Shown here in pieces: positions 10,660 through 21,824 of a stretch of 64,000 nucleotides of DNA. The notes beneath the pieces are model-generated. The model made no database searches. It saw only the letters and a list, made by a program, of their open reading frames with translations, and had not been told where the DNA came from. The translations under genes were made by a program, and so were the position numbers. This DNA is from Orientallactaga sibirica (taxonomy: Eukaryota; Chordata; Mammalia; Rodentia; Dipodidae). The stretch spans positions 13,509,501 through 13,573,500 of the forward strand of contig JAEOAD010000015.1 in assembly GCA_036365145.1 (NCBI GenBank), written 5' to 3'. Numbering within the stretch: the stretch's first letter is position 1; each line of letters begins with the position of its first letter.

Positions 10660-10878
10660 GGGCTGGAGAGATTTCTTATTGGTTAAGGTGCTTGCCTGCC
10701 AAAACCAAAGGACCCATGTTCAATCTCTCTCCAGATCCCACATAAGCCAGACACACAAAGGTGAGGCAAATGCAAGGTCGCAGATGCCCACTAGGTGGCG
10801 CAAGTGTCTGGAGTTCAATTGCAGTGGCTGAGGCCCAGGTGCACCAATTCTCTCTTTCAAAAAAAAAATTTTTTTAAT
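10660..10878 (+). mobile_element. tRNA-headed SINE
   Basis: Head 'ggctggagagatttcttatt', A-box/B-box area 'ggttaaggtgcttgcctgcc', 'cccacataagccagac', 'gcgcaagtgtctggagttca', then an A/T-rich tail. Confidence 0.85.
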
Positions 10879-11371
10879 CATTATCATAGCCCAAAAGAAA
10901 TTGAGACCATCCTTTCTTTTCTCCTTCAGCCACAGATGTATCCTGTAATACATCAAAATAAAACCTGAAATCCATAGAACCACTACTGAACAATCAAGGC
11001 ATTCTGAATTTGGTGCTACTGTGACATTCACACATCTTTTAATTTCAATTTTTTTCATGTTTTCTGCACTCCAATACATGTAGGAATACATATGATTCCA
11101 AAGTCATATTTATTGTCACTGATTGTATGAGTATCCCTCCATAAATTATTTCTCTGACAGAATGAATCTTTCAAGATTCTCCAAATATCACATTGGACAT
11201 ACACTAAAAAAATGTAACTATGCTTCATATAAATACTCATAAACTCATGCACATATACACATATGAAAAAGTATGTGTACCCCATTATACATTTTCTTCT
11301 GAATCTGGAAACCTATCTCCTACCAGCATCCCTTCTGTTGTCGCTGCCCCAGGATGTCACTACCACCGAAT
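10879..11371. other. Unclassified intergenic DNA
   Basis: AT-rich; a few short frames only. Confidence 0.45.
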
Positions 11372-11402
11372 CACATACGCATACACATACACATACACAT
11401 AC

Positions 11403-11437
<35 letters not shown>

Positions 11438-11440
11438 TAC
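11372..11440. repeat. (CACATA)n / (ACACAT)n microsatellite
   Basis: About 70 bp of interrupted hexanucleotide repeat. It produces artefactual TH-repeat frames on both strands. Confidence 0.95.
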
Positions 11441-11946
11441 AACATTGCTGCCCTGGAGTGAGCCCAGACTTGCCATTGTAATTCTAGCCACTGCTCTAGT
11501 CCTCCCACCAATTCTTCCAAATTGCAAAAAGTACTTTCTTTTTTAAAGAAATACAACATCCTCTAAAGATCTCATGTTGAATTATAGCCACTTATGAAAT
11601 CATCTATAAGTCACTCTACTGTATAGTAAGTCCCATGCAAGTAAGCAGCCAGATAAATTCACACAGGAAAGCCAAGATGAAGGTACCTGATTTAAATGTC
11701 CACCTCAACAGACTTCAGTGCTGAAACATGTATGGCTCTCTGGGTGAACTCCTCCCCTCTCAGCCCCATCCTGCTAGGAGCTAAGATGGCACAGTCAGCC
11801 CCTTCACACTACAGTTCTACAGCATGCTTGCATTCACAGATTTCAGAGCACTGCCTGCTTTTCTGCAGTCACCCATAAGCTCCTGTAATGCAGGCTTTTA
11901 GCTTTAGAAAGTTTTCTGTTGTTGTTTTTGTTGTTTTACAGTGCAA
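11441..11946. other. Unclassified intergenic DNA
   Basis: No gene or repeat recognised. Confidence 0.45.
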
Positions 11947-11962
11947 TATAAAAAGAAAAATA

Positions 11963-12188
11963 GGACTGGAAAGATGGCTTAGTGATTAAGGCACTGGCCT
12001 GCAAAGCCAAAGGACTCGGGTTTGATTCCCCAGGACCCACGTAAGGCAGATGCACAAGGTAGCACATGCATCTGTAGTTCTTTTGCAAAGGCTAGATGCC
12101 TTGATACACCCATTCTCACTCTCTCCATCTGCCTCTTCCTCTCTTTCTCTCTCTCTCAAAATAAATTTAAAATGTTCTTTCCTTTAAA
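11963..12188 (+). mobile_element. tRNA-headed SINE with target duplication
   Basis: 'aggactggaaagatggctta' head, 'caggacccacgtaaggcaga', CT-rich part, AAATAAATTTAAA tail. Flanked by tataaaaagaaaaata (11947-11962) and the same sequence with one extra A (from 12189). Confidence 0.9.
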
Positions 12189-12279
12189 TATAAAAAAGAA
12201 AAATAACTTCAGTAAATCAAAGAGACAAGCTACATGGGAGAGAGGAAGCAGAAATACAAAAATGAGTAACAGTTTCTTT

Positions 12280-12477
12280 TAAAATTTTTATTTATTTGCA
12301 AGAAGAGAGAGAGGGGAGAGAGAGAGAATGGGCACACCAGGGCCTCTTGCTACTGCAAATGGACTCCAAATGCATGCACCACTTTGTGCATCTGGTGTTA
12401 CATGGGTACTGGGGAATCAAACCCCAGCCATCAGGCTTTGTAAAAGGTGCCTTTAACTGCTGAGCTATCTCTCCAGC
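12280..12477 (-). mobile_element. tRNA-headed SINE
   Basis: 'aaaatttttatttatttgca', GA-rich run, 'gaatgggcacaccagggcct', ending 'ctgagctatctctccagctc'. Confidence 0.88.
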
Positions 12478-12684
12478 TCTGTGTAACAATCTACCCTTGG
12501 TTTGCTCTTGATGTTGCAGGGCAACTAATGATTTAAATGTACAGATGACTGACTTCTTTCTTCCTGAATTCCCTTCTTGAAACATGTCACATGCCATATG
12601 GACAACCTTCCTGGTGATAGGGGAAGTACACTTTAAGTTGGGTGACCTGAAGGAGGACTTTGTAATAGTAATAGTAACTAACAT

Positions 12685-12968
12685 TTTTGTATGTGTGTGT
12701 GTTGTGTGTGCCTGTGGAGGCCAGAAGATATCCTCAGGAATGCTGTTCACATTCCTTGAGACAAGGTACTTCATCGACCTAGAGCTCATCAATTAGGCTA
12801 GATTGGCTGGCCATCAAGCCCTGGAGATCCTGTCTCCATTTCCCCACTGCTGAGATTATAAGCTTGCGTCACCAAGCCTGGCATTTTACATGGGTACTGG
12901 GGATTGAACTCGAGGTCCTCATGTTTGGAAGGTAGGCACATTACCCAATGAGCTTTCTCTCAATCCCA
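12685..12968 (-). mobile_element. RSINE1/B4-type composite SINE
   Basis: TG-rich start, 'gcctgtggaggccagaagat', 'gagacaaggtacttcatcga', 'aggctagattggctggccat', 'acatgggtactggggattga', ending 'caatgagctttctctcaatc'. This is the B1-plus-tRNA composite order of rodent B4/RSINE1. Confidence 0.8.
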
Positions 12969-13286
12969 ATAGCAACTAACTTTTGTGAAGCACTTACTAT
13001 ACCTGATTATTTTTTTCAGTGTCTGACATCTGTTAGACACCATCATTACATCAGTCAACTCAGAGAAGAGTTTCTGGAAAGAAGGTGTAATCATGGCTCT
13101 TCCTGGGATGAACAAATAATCTTATCTACAGGTAGCTATCTATTAGGAAATGTTTGTAGAAAGCAGACAGCAGCAGCCTTTCCGTGTCTTATCTGTTAAT
13201 GTACCAGGTTTCTTGATCTATATATACCCAGGCCATCTAAAGAGGATGGAGAAACACAAGAGACAACAGAGGTGGGGGCACAAAGG
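12969..13286. other. Unclassified intergenic DNA
   Basis: No gene or repeat recognised. Confidence 0.4.
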
Positions 13287-13580
13287 GATTGTCTTAGTCT
13301 CTCGAGCCACTGTAACAATCATGGAGTTGGCAGCTCATAAACAGCAGAATTCATTTCTCATGGTTCTGGAAGCTGGAAAGTCTAAGATAAAAAGCGTTTC
13401 CTTGCTTCTCACACAGGTAGAAGGGGTAAAGCAGCTCTCTGGGTCCTTTCCTATGATCTGAAATTGGATTCATATCCTCATCACTCCTCACGGGTTCCAC
13501 TTGCCATGCTATCTCACTGAGAGTTGGGATTCCCACTAATGAATGTGGGGAGGACACGAACATTCAGACCACAATAAAAC
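13287..13580 (-). mobile_element. Ancient MLT1/MST-like LTR
   Basis: Reverse-oriented landmarks: 'tgtcttagtctctcgagcca', 'gcagctcataaacagcagaa', 'ctcatggttctggaagctgg', 'gaggacacgaacattcagac'. These match the antisense of mammalian MaLR LTRs. Confidence 0.75.
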
Positions 13581-14036
13581 TAAATCAGGGTGTATGATTT
13601 CTCCAAGGTTCAAATAGAAATGATGCAACATAGCTCAGCTTCACAAGAGCGTGAGGGCCACCTACTTGACACAGCAACACTGTTACCAAGAAGTCACTGG
13701 TCACTAGTGGCTGTATAGGCCACTGAGAGGCCACTAAAAAGCTAAAGCACAGAGGACATGAGGAACCACTCCTGTCAGCCAGAGCTGCAGTGACAGCAGA
13801 GAGAGCACAACCTGTGCACACTCGGGTTCACACCAGTTCACACTGGTGTGTGAGCATGCTCCTCGTGCTCACCTCTTCCCAACTCCAAGCTCAGTGATAC
13901 CACCTAGGGAGCTTGAAATCAACCAAAATCCAAAACAATACAACAGGGCACTTTTTCCACAGGGACCCAGTTGTTAACCACTTACCAGCTCACACAGCCC
14001 GTTACCCCCAACCCTGCTGAGTAAAAGTTGCATAAG
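13581..14036. other. Unclassified, with a T-box-like inverted repeat
   Basis: Unassigned DNA. It contains the inverted repeat described separately at 13829-13850. Confidence 0.4.
13829..13850. repeat. 8-bp inverted repeat with T-box-like half-sites
   Basis: cacaccag, 6-nt spacer ttcaca, then ctggtgtg. The arms overlap TTCACACC and GGTGTGTGA, which resemble T-box half-sites (TCACACCT/AGGTGTGA). About 31 kb downstream of MSGN1. Function unknown. Confidence 0.5.
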
Positions 14037-14306
14037 GGGGCTGGAGAGATGGCTTAGCGGTTAAGGTGCCTGCCTGCTAAGCCTAAGAACCGGGTTCCAA
14101 TCTCCAGGTCCCACGTTTAGCCAGATGCAGTGACGCAAGGGCGCAATGCTACACTTGCCCACAAGGGGGTGCACGCATCTGGATTTCGTTCGCAGCAGCT
14201 GAGATTGCTGGCGTGCCCATTTCTGTCTGTCTCCTTCCCCCTCTCTGTCTGTCTCTCTCTGTGTCTCTCTCCAAAAATAAATAAAATTTAAAAAAAAATT
14301 TTTTAA
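14037..14306 (+). mobile_element. tRNA-headed SINE
   Basis: 'gggctggagagatggcttag', 'cggttaaggtgcctgcctgc', 'tcccacgtttagccagatgc', CT-rich part, AAATAAATAAAATTT tail. Close to consensus. Confidence 0.92.
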
Positions 14307-14369
14307 GTTTCTTATGGGAGGCAGGCACAGGAGGAGTAAGAGGGGGTGATGCAAACTATGACCTCCTTG

Positions 14370-14411
<42 letters not shown>

Positions 14412-14539
14412 CTTCAGGGCACATCCACCTTGGTTTTGAAACAGGGTCTTTCACTGAGACCTGGAGCTCATTGATTTAGCTAAACTGGTTAGCCACTGAG
14501 CCCTAAAAATCCTCTGTCTCTGCCTCCCCAGAGTTACAG

Positions 14540-15248
14540 GTATAGTAGTTTGAATGTAAAATGTTCCTCATAGCCTCAAGCATTCATGATTAAGGTTCCT
14601 ACCTAGTCCCCAACTGGTGGGCTGAGCCTTTGGGAGATGGTAGCTGGCTGGAGGAGATGTGTCACTAGGGTTGGGGTCGCTTAAGGATGACTAATCCAGC
14701 CCCATAGGGTATTGAGAGCTGGCTCACTCAGATGTTTTCCTTCCTGCTGTTTTGGGAATTTCTGGGAGTCAAGACTCCAACAGCCCAGTCAGGGGGGAAG
14801 GCCAGGAAGTTTACTTACGGGATCTCTCAGTAATGGTGTCAGCCCCAAACTCATGTTTGTTAGGAATTTTACAATGGTGCATATGTGACAGTTGAGTGAA
14901 CAAGTTACAGAAGATTTACAAAAATGTAACAGTTTGGCAAACAAAAATTCCAGTGGGCTGTACATGATAGTTAAAGTTAAACCTGCAATAAACCACAAAG
15001 TGGGGGTGAAGGCAACCTCTCTAGTCACCCCTTCCTCATTCTTTTCTTATCTCATCTTGGGGCTTTCCACGGTTCAAGTTTTCCAGCATATTTCTACCGC
15101 CATGACATTACTGCTTCATGTGGAGATGTGACACTCCTCTGCCATGTTGAAACTTCCCGTCAAGAAAATGAGTCTGAGATTAACCCTTTCGTCCCATAAG
15201 CTATTTGTGCTCAGATGATTTGTCAAAACAATGAAAAGGTAACTGATA
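14540..15248 (+). mobile_element. MaLR-like solo LTR, itself interrupted
   Basis: Start 'tagtagtttgaatgtaaaat', then 'gttcctcatagcctcaag' and 'cccaactggtgggctgagcc'. End 'tcatgtggagatgtgacac', 'cataagctatttgtgctcag', 'aatgaaaaggtaactgatac'. It matches LTR copies at 35067 and 60775. About 355 bp of foreign sequence (14755-15110) interrupts it. Confidence 0.75.
14755..15110. mobile_element. LTR-like insertion inside an LTR
   Basis: Sequence absent from the sister LTRs at 35067 and 60775, so it is an insertion. It includes CAATAAACC (about 14985) followed by a pyrimidine-rich stretch, compatible with an ERV LTR in plus orientation. The family is not identified and the boundaries are approximate. 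Confidence 0.5.
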
Positions 15249-15357
15249 CACCAGGTTGTTCACATCCGTACTGGGGAGAAAACTCAGGTTCTTATGCCTG
15301 CATGGTCAGCGACTAGATAGCCAACTTGGATCTTAATACTGGCATGCTGGCACGGTA

Positions 15358-15493
15358 AGCACTTTACCAACAGAATCATTTCCCCACATGCCTCAGGCCC
15401 AGCACTTTACCAAGGAATCAATTCCCCACAGGCCCCAGGCCCAGAAATTTGCCAAGGAATCCTTTCCCCTACATGCCTCAGGCCCAGCACTTT
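15358..15493. repeat. 43-bp tandem repeat, about 3.2 copies
   Basis: Units at 15358-15400, 15401-15442 and 15443-15485, plus a partial unit. Each reads agcactttaccaa ... gaatc ... ttcccc ... aca ... caggccc. The first unit begins in the B4 tRNA-half end ('taagcactttaccaac'), so the array grew from the SINE end. Confidence 0.9.
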
Positions 15494-16685
15494 CAATGCA
15501 CATATGGCTCCAGGTGGCTTAGGAAGGCAATTTTAAGTCACATACGAGGTTAGCCTTATAGCAGTCTATTGTAATGATTTTAATAAATAAAGAACGCCCC
15601 CCTCCCCCCCCAAAAAAAACCTGAATTCTACTCAGGATGTGAAAAATGCATGTTGGCTATGTCCCAGTTGAGAACAGTGATTACAAGGATTATTCTTTGT
15701 TGCATACAGGAACCCCTTCCTCTGTCTTCCCAAAGCACCTACAGGGAGCTGAGCCAGGCTCACAAAGGCACACTGTTCTCATAATTACACCAAAGTCGCT
15801 GCCTGGTTCCTGGGCTGCTGCAGTTCTGTCTTGGACTAATTACTCCCTTGCCTCTTGGGTACACATTCTCCTCTGTGACAAGGTGAAGGATCTCACACAG
15901 GACATCCCTGCAGGACACCAAGTCAGTCATCCCTGAGGTTTATAGTCTGTATCCTCTGAGAATTCCCCAACCAAGAGAGAGAATGAAGCTGAACCAAAGT
16001 GCCTCTGTGATGGGCTCTGCATTAGGCCTCTTGTGCTGAGAGCTCCAGAGGTTTGGCGCTGGAGTCCGCTAAGAGCTATAACATCCTTGCTTCTGGTTTT
16101 CCACTTCTTGTTGCTCTCCCACTCCTTCTTCCCTACACAAACGAGTGGATAGAGACATCATTAAAGAGAATGTCTCCCCTTCCCCCAGCAATCATTGAGT
16201 ACCAATAGCTCTTTAAAGAAAGAGGGGCTCAAAAATCCCCTCATATCTATGATGGAATGGCTACTGGCCCTAGCTTGTTTAGGTCTTGTGCAGCTAACCA
16301 CAGCAGCTCTGAGTCCATGAGTCCAATGGCCTTGTCATAGCCAGTAAACGGTGCCCCCACTTCTGTGATGTTCTCTGACCCTTGACTAGCTCTTCTGACC
16401 CAACAAAGCCGGTCCAGATGCTGCTCAAATGTTAGATCCTGTGAAGAGAGGGGGAGCAGGTTGAGAGGAGGCAGTCAGCTGGGCCTCTTGCAGTTCCTGG
16501 GCGTGGGCTCTATGCCAGTGCCACAGGGTTCTTTCCTCCTTGCCCTTGTCTACCCTATGCTTTGCTGAGAGAATATTGACCAATAATGCTCACTTACTGC
16601 ATAAATAAAATTGATCAATCTCAACTCTAGAATCACCTAAACAAGGATATTTTCTCCCAATCCCCAACTTCAACCATGTCCTGTC
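15494..16685. other. Unclassified intergenic DNA
   Basis: About 1.2 kb without a recognised repeat or gene; relatively GC-balanced. A 96-codon frame (15646-15936) shows no known motif. Confidence 0.4.
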
Positions 16686-16694
16686 AAATGGCTC

Positions 16695-16907
16695 CTTTTT
16701 CATTTTTTTTTACTTTATTTATTTTATGAGACAGAGAGAGCGAGAGAAAGGGAGGGAGAATTGCCCCACCAGGCTCTAGCCACTGCAATCAACCTTGTGT
16801 GCATGCATCACCTTGTGCATCTGGCTTACATGGGTTCTGGAGAATTGAACCTGGGTCCTTAGGCTTTGCAGGCAAGCACCTTAACCACTAAGCCTTCTCT
16901 CCAGCCC
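16695..16907 (-). mobile_element. tRNA-headed SINE (first of a double insertion)
   Basis: 'tttacttta' tail end, 'agagagcgagagaaaggg', ending 'ctaagccttctctccagccc'. Preceded by aaatggctc (16686-16694) and followed by aaatggctctt (16908-16918). Confidence 0.92.
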
Positions 16908-16918
16908 AAATGGCTCTT

Positions 16919-17133
16919 CTTTATTATTTATTTTATTTGTTTGAGAAAGAGAAAGAAAGAAACGGGGAAGGGGGAGAGAATGGGTATACCAGGGGGCATT
17001 CAGCTGCTGCAAACAAACTCCAGAAGCATGTGCCACCTTGTGCATTTGGCTTTCGTGGGTCCTGGGGAATTGAACTTGTGTCCTTTGGCTTCGCAGGTAA
17101 GTGCCTTATCCGCTAAGCCATCCCTCCAGCCCT
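16919..17133 (-). mobile_element. tRNA-headed SINE (second of a double insertion)
   Basis: A second copy in the same orientation, ending 'ctaagccatccctccagccc'. It is flanked by aaatggctctt at 16908-16918 and 17134-17144, so three copies of the target sequence bracket two SINEs. Confidence 0.92.
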
Positions 17134-17145
17134 AAATGGCTCTTT

Positions 17146-18645
17146 TTTAATTTAATTTTTTAATTAGCATACAGAATAACAGGTTTTCTTGTGCTACTTT
17201 CATATGCAGTTTTAGGTGATTTCCGCTTTCATGAGGCTCCACTCCCTCCTCCCTGGTCCCACATGTACTCCTCCATCCCCAGTATTATGTCTTCTTTTGT
17301 ATCACACTGTTCTATTGCCTTCTCCAGCCTCTTTTCTTTTTTAATTAATTTTTTTTTACATAGGTTATAGTCTTATGTCACCTCTCCTCTGTCCCTATTT
17401 CCCTGAGGGCCCTCCTCAGTGGGGTTATTGTATTCCTTGTGGGGTAATTGGGCCCTCTGTCAGCCTGGGGGCGGAGGATCTGTGCCTCAGGATATTTCTA
17501 TCCACTCTGAGGCTCTTACCATCTTCCTGCCCCCTGTTCTACAACAATCTCTGAACCTTGGCCAGTGCATTAGCAGTTTGGTTTAGTGTCAGGTTCTCTG
17601 TTACAACGTGTTTCTGTTCACCACAGTGTTTGTTGCTCTTTCTCTGGAGATGATTGTCCAGCTAACACTGGGAACAATACTCTTGCCTCTGCTTTCTCTG
17701 CAGTTTCTCCTAGCCTCTAGTAAATATGGTAGAGATGGCATGACTCCTGGTGCAGTTGGCTGTCTTTTCTTGTCATAGTGATGGATCTTGGATCTTCCTA
17801 GTATTCTCTGCCATCTGTAAAAGAGAAAAGGTTCTCAAGTCAAGAGTGACAGCAGCTTTGATTAAGGGGGCTATGCATAGCAGTTTGAGAAACATTAATG
17901 TGGATGCTCATTATACTTGTCCAGACAGCCATGGGGACTTCTCTCTGGATAATGTGATTTTCCTGGCCATGGGGTTCTGGCTTGGTTTCCAGTACTAGCT
18001 GTGAGTTCTCTCCCACTAAGCAGGCCTCATGTCTAATCAGAGGGTAGTTGGTTACCCACAAAGTGGTTGTTGCATAGCTTGCAGAGTCTCCTGCTTATTT
18101 GTGCTATTGGTAACCATTACCACCCATTAGCTCCCATAGTACTTCTCAGCACCATAAGGGACTGACTGGAGAGGACTGGCTTTCCTTTCAGTTCTCACGT
18201 GGTCTCCCAGTGTCCTGAGACAGCAGCCGATGGTGTCTTCAGCAATATGGTCTTACCATTTAGCTCTGTCAGGTAACCAAGTGCCTGGCAATGCTATATT
18301 GTTTTAGGGAGCTCATGGATCTCCCTGGCCAGCCTCTTTTCCTAAAGCCTCTCCTTTTCCCACTCGTGGGCCCCTTTCTAGTTTCTGTCCTCTATCCACA
18401 CTCACTCCCACATAATACATATTCATAAAAATTAGAAGCATATGAGAAAGAACATATACTTTTTTGTGTTTCTGAGCCTGGGTTACTGGCTCAGTACAAC
18501 ATATTCCAGTTCCATCCATTTTCTTATGAATTTCAAATGTATTTATGACTGAATAAAATTTCATTATGTATATGCACCATGTCTTCATTATCCGTTCATT
18601 TGTTGATGGATGCTGGTTCTGTTTCCTTGTTGTTGTGAAGAGAGA
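17146..18645 (-). mobile_element. L1 3' region, about 1.5 kb, antisense
   Basis: T-rich at the left end, the poly(A) side. On the minus strand 18640-18450 reads 'ccagcatccatcaacaaatg', 'gacatggtgcatatacataa', 'atggatggaactggaat'. This matches the conserved 3' end of L1 ORF2. A 91-codon minus frame (18313-18588) includes the ORF2-like KMDGTGICCTEPVTQAQKHK. The remainder to 17146 is taken as 3' UTR. 5'-truncated. Confidence 0.75.
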
Positions 18646-19749
18646 AAATGGCTTTTTTGCCCTTCAGGATACACTTGACAGACTCCATAACCACTCTGGT
18701 GGCTTTGGTCAAAGTCCACTTAGTTTGCAAGTGAAGGGCCAAGGTGCCCATCAGGCTTTGGAAAAGGCATCATTCTTCTCACACCACAGTGCAGAAGTGG
18801 AGAGTGCTTCCTGCCTCCTTCCCTCCCTAGCCTCTTCATGCTTTCTCTGGCAACTAGGCTTAGGGACAGCTCTGCCATTTCCTACTTAAGGAACCACATG
18901 CCAGGTTCACCTGTCGTTGACCTTCGGCTTCAGTTTGTGACCACACCTTTCTTCTGCCAGTAGTATCTTCCCTTTCATTCCCCTTTCTGATGATGCCTAG
19001 GGGACAAAGGAAAAGCCCTATTCACTCAAAGTAAAGCCAGAGGTTTGGTGGCCTGCCACTGAGTTATACGACTAAGTGGAGGAGATGTAGCCTTCCTTCA
19101 TCTCTAATCCTAAATGGTGCCAGCTAATGTTACAAAGGAGGGCTTTGGGAAGGCTTTATTTCAGGAGAGGCCTTTTCAGGTCTCAAGCCCACTCAAATTT
19201 CCCAGGCCTCCCTTAAGTACAGTAGCTGTGTTCTAAGCCCCTAAGTCTGCTAAAGCCATTAGAGGGTAACAGGCTCCTCCCTGTGGCCAGATTCTGCTAC
19301 TGCATCAGCATGAAAGTAAAATGACAATCTTACACACAGATGTCACCATGCCATCCTGTCCTATTTACTTCCAGGAAGATATCCATGAGCTCCAAAACAT
19401 TTAGTATGCAGACTGAATATTTAATTCTGCTACTCTTGGAAATTTTTAATATAGGAAAATTCTTTCAAAGCAGTGAATAATTTCTGAAATACTAAGAAAT
19501 AACCACTTAAAAGTTTTTATGTCTCTCTCTCTCTCTCTCACACCCATTTTATTTTATGAAACCATTGTTCATTTAGGCATGTCCTTCTAGGTGTGACACC
19601 ATAATTTGCCACGTGCTTTTTTCATGAGAACACTGTGGCATAGTAACTGCCAACCTCACAGATAAGGAACCCTACCCAAGGTAATGCCAAGAACAGAAGC
19701 CATGCACTCTTTTATGTCCTTGAAGCCCTGGTATGTGTGAGGTACTACA
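18646..19749. other. Unclassified intergenic DNA
   Basis: A short CT run near 19520-19540; otherwise no recognised gene or repeat. Confidence 0.4.
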
Positions 19750-19754
19750 CTTGC

Positions 19755-20138
19755 TGTGGTAGTTTGAATATATGGCTTCCAATATATTCAGTGTTTTATT
19801 TGTTTATAGTTTGCATCTGCAATCACCTTGCTAGAGGCAATGTCACTGGGGGCCAGTCTTAAGGTGTGGTGGTGGGTTTGAGATTCCATTGTAAAGATAT
19901 GCAAAGTGTGCCTAGTAGGAGTTCCTGAAGTGTGCTTTGGCTTGACTGTAGCTTTGCTCTGTGTGTTGTGTGGCTGGTTGGTTTTTCTCTCTTGCTTGGA
20001 TCTATGAAGGCAGGCCAGCTTTTTCTGCCATTATGGAACTTCCCCTGGATCCGTAAGCTTCAATAAATAATATTCCTTCCTCCATAACTGTGCCTGGTCT
20101 GGAAGTTCATCTCAGCGAACCTGAAGCTGTCTGCTACA
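19755..20138 (+). mobile_element. Solo LTR with 5-bp target duplication
   Basis: 384 bp, TGTGGTAGTTTG ... GTCTGCTACA, flanked by cttgc at 19750-19754 and 20139-20143. AATAAA lies in 'cttcaataaataatattcc'. It is a sister of 25373-25730, with extended near-identity including 'aagatatgcaaagtgtgcct' and 'tgcctggtctggaagttcat'. MaLR/ERVL-like by the 5-bp duplication; subfamily unknown. Confidence 0.88.
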
Positions 20139-20143
20139 CTTGC

Positions 20144-21344
20144 CAAACTAGAGACGCTCCCACCCTGAACACAGTGTCATCGACTGACACCAGGCAGGGC
20201 AGCTTCCAAAGTTCTTTGGATCAGTTTCCCTGTAAGCATTGACGGCTGAGTTGGCTTTCTCCTGTCTCTAGTGAATGTTCCAAGGTTGATGGAGGGATAG
20301 TCTGGATCCTAGAGATTCTCCTCACAGCTGACTTTTAGTGTTTGTAACAGCAGATGTCACAGTGTGCAGACATGAAGTCCTAAACTGAGGGAAATCCTTC
20401 TCTACCCCCAAGGATCACAAATTCTTCCTCCTGGGCCTTTGACAGGGCTGTAGCTCAGCGAGCACCACCCTCCTAGGAGGAAGATTCCCCTCCACAAAAC
20501 CTCAGTCAAGGCTCCCCAGCTGACACAGCCCTCTAAGATCATCTGGCTCAACTTGTGTTTGGCTTTGTCCGCAGGAGTGCTCAGCAGGTGGCAGACAGCA
20601 GCAGCTGCCTGGTGTCAATCATGGATCCTAAGAGGGGTTGGGGGTGCCAGCCCTGGGTTTCTCACCTGGGTTTGAATCCTAGTACAGACCCTGTTAGTGC
20701 TGTGACAACTAAGGCAAATGTTTTCCTAGCTGGAGTCCCATCTGGAAGTAGAGCGGGAGAAGGACATGCAGTAAGAAGCTGTTCGGATCAGTTTGGCTCA
20801 GTAGGAACGATCCATAGACAAGACTCTGGCTGTGCAGTGTGGCAACACCCTCCTCTTCAGCTGGGGGAATGTGGCAGTGCTCCATGTGTTCCTGCTCAGC
20901 TGCTTCATCTATGAACAAGTGCGTGGCTGCATCTTCTCAATGCGTCCTACTTGGGTTCTTCTCTGAGTACTACATGAGTTATCTTTGCCTCCACAAACCA
21001 GTTACTAGGAAAGAGATATCAGCTGGGTTTGTCACAAAGCACTTTCTTGGTGTTCGGAAAGACTCCTGTCCAAGGGGTTCCTGGCTCCAGGTTAAATCTC
21101 ACGCCTCTTGCGGAGTGGGGTCCAGTTGTCATGCACTGCTTCTTGCAGGTGAGTGTCATTCACATCTTACACCCACAGCTTGGAAAAGCCAGGTGTTTCA
21201 TAGGGAGGACATCTTCATGACACAGCAGCTGGCTGTATGGGGTAGACGATAGTAACGTGGTTTCTGTTTGACAAAAAAAAGTAAGCTTTATTATAAAGAC
21301 TCTAATATATGGCATCTACCCAAAATTTTCTAAGTCATTTGTTG
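20144..21344. other. Unclassified intergenic DNA
   Basis: About 1.2 kb; frames of up to 137 codons overlap on both strands without recognisable domains. Confidence 0.4.
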
Positions 21345-21559
21345 TACTTTTTTTTTTTTGAAATAGGGTCTCATGTAGTCTCCGATTTACTATGTAACTG
21401 AAGATGGCCTTGAAGTTCTGGTCTTTCTGCCTCCACCTCCTAAGTTCTAGAACTACAGGCATAATATGCTCCTGCTTGGTTTATGACGTACTAGGATCAA
21501 ATTCTGGACCTCATGAGTGTTAGGCAAGCACTCTACCAACTGAGCTGAGTCCTCAGCCT
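21345..21559 (-). mobile_element. B1/ID composite SINE, old
   Basis: T run, 'gaaatagggtctcatgtagt', 'ctccacctcctaagttctag', 'aggcaagcactctaccaact', 'gagctgagtcctcagcct'. This is the reverse complement of B1 fused to an ID-like tRNA head. Confidence 0.7.
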
Positions 21560-21824
21560 CTAGTTGTACTTATTTTTCCAAGATGCACAAACCTCTTGTA
21601 GGAATTCCAAAGGTCCCCATTAGAATTTTAAGGCCTAGAAGATATTATTTTGAGAACATAAGTGCAGGTTCATGATACTAATATAGAAGCAAGCTGGGAT
21701 TTCCTGCTTTAATGCAGTTGCCTGTTATGCATCAGATATTGTTTTGGGAGCTAGGGATAAGGCAGTGAACAGCTTGTCCCCAGGCTTCTCCTCTCGAAGA
21801 AAGAGGTGGGGTAAGAATTATAAA

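Larger units (their letters stand above)
14369..15380 (-). mobile_element. RSINE1/B4-type SINE split by an LTR insertion
   Basis: The first part, 14369-14539, has a (TG)n start, 'gaaacagggtctttcactga', 'tctctgcctccccagagtta'. The second part, about 15249-15380, has 'ttcacatccgtactggggag', 'aactcaggttcttatgcctg', 'ggtaagcactttaccaac'. The two halves join in B4 order once the LTR at 14540-15248 is removed. Confidence 0.7.

Noticed and set aside
11372..11440. Short regular repeats as a possible CRISPR-like array
   Set aside because: A simple hexanucleotide microsatellite with no spacers, in a mammalian genome.
12292..12792. 166-codon minus-strand frame
   Set aside because: Its text runs through a tRNA-headed SINE and an RSINE1/B4 element.
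20555..21252. Overlapping 119- and 137-codon plus-strand frames
   Set aside because: Two frames of the same strand open over the same DNA, with no motif or homology that I know.
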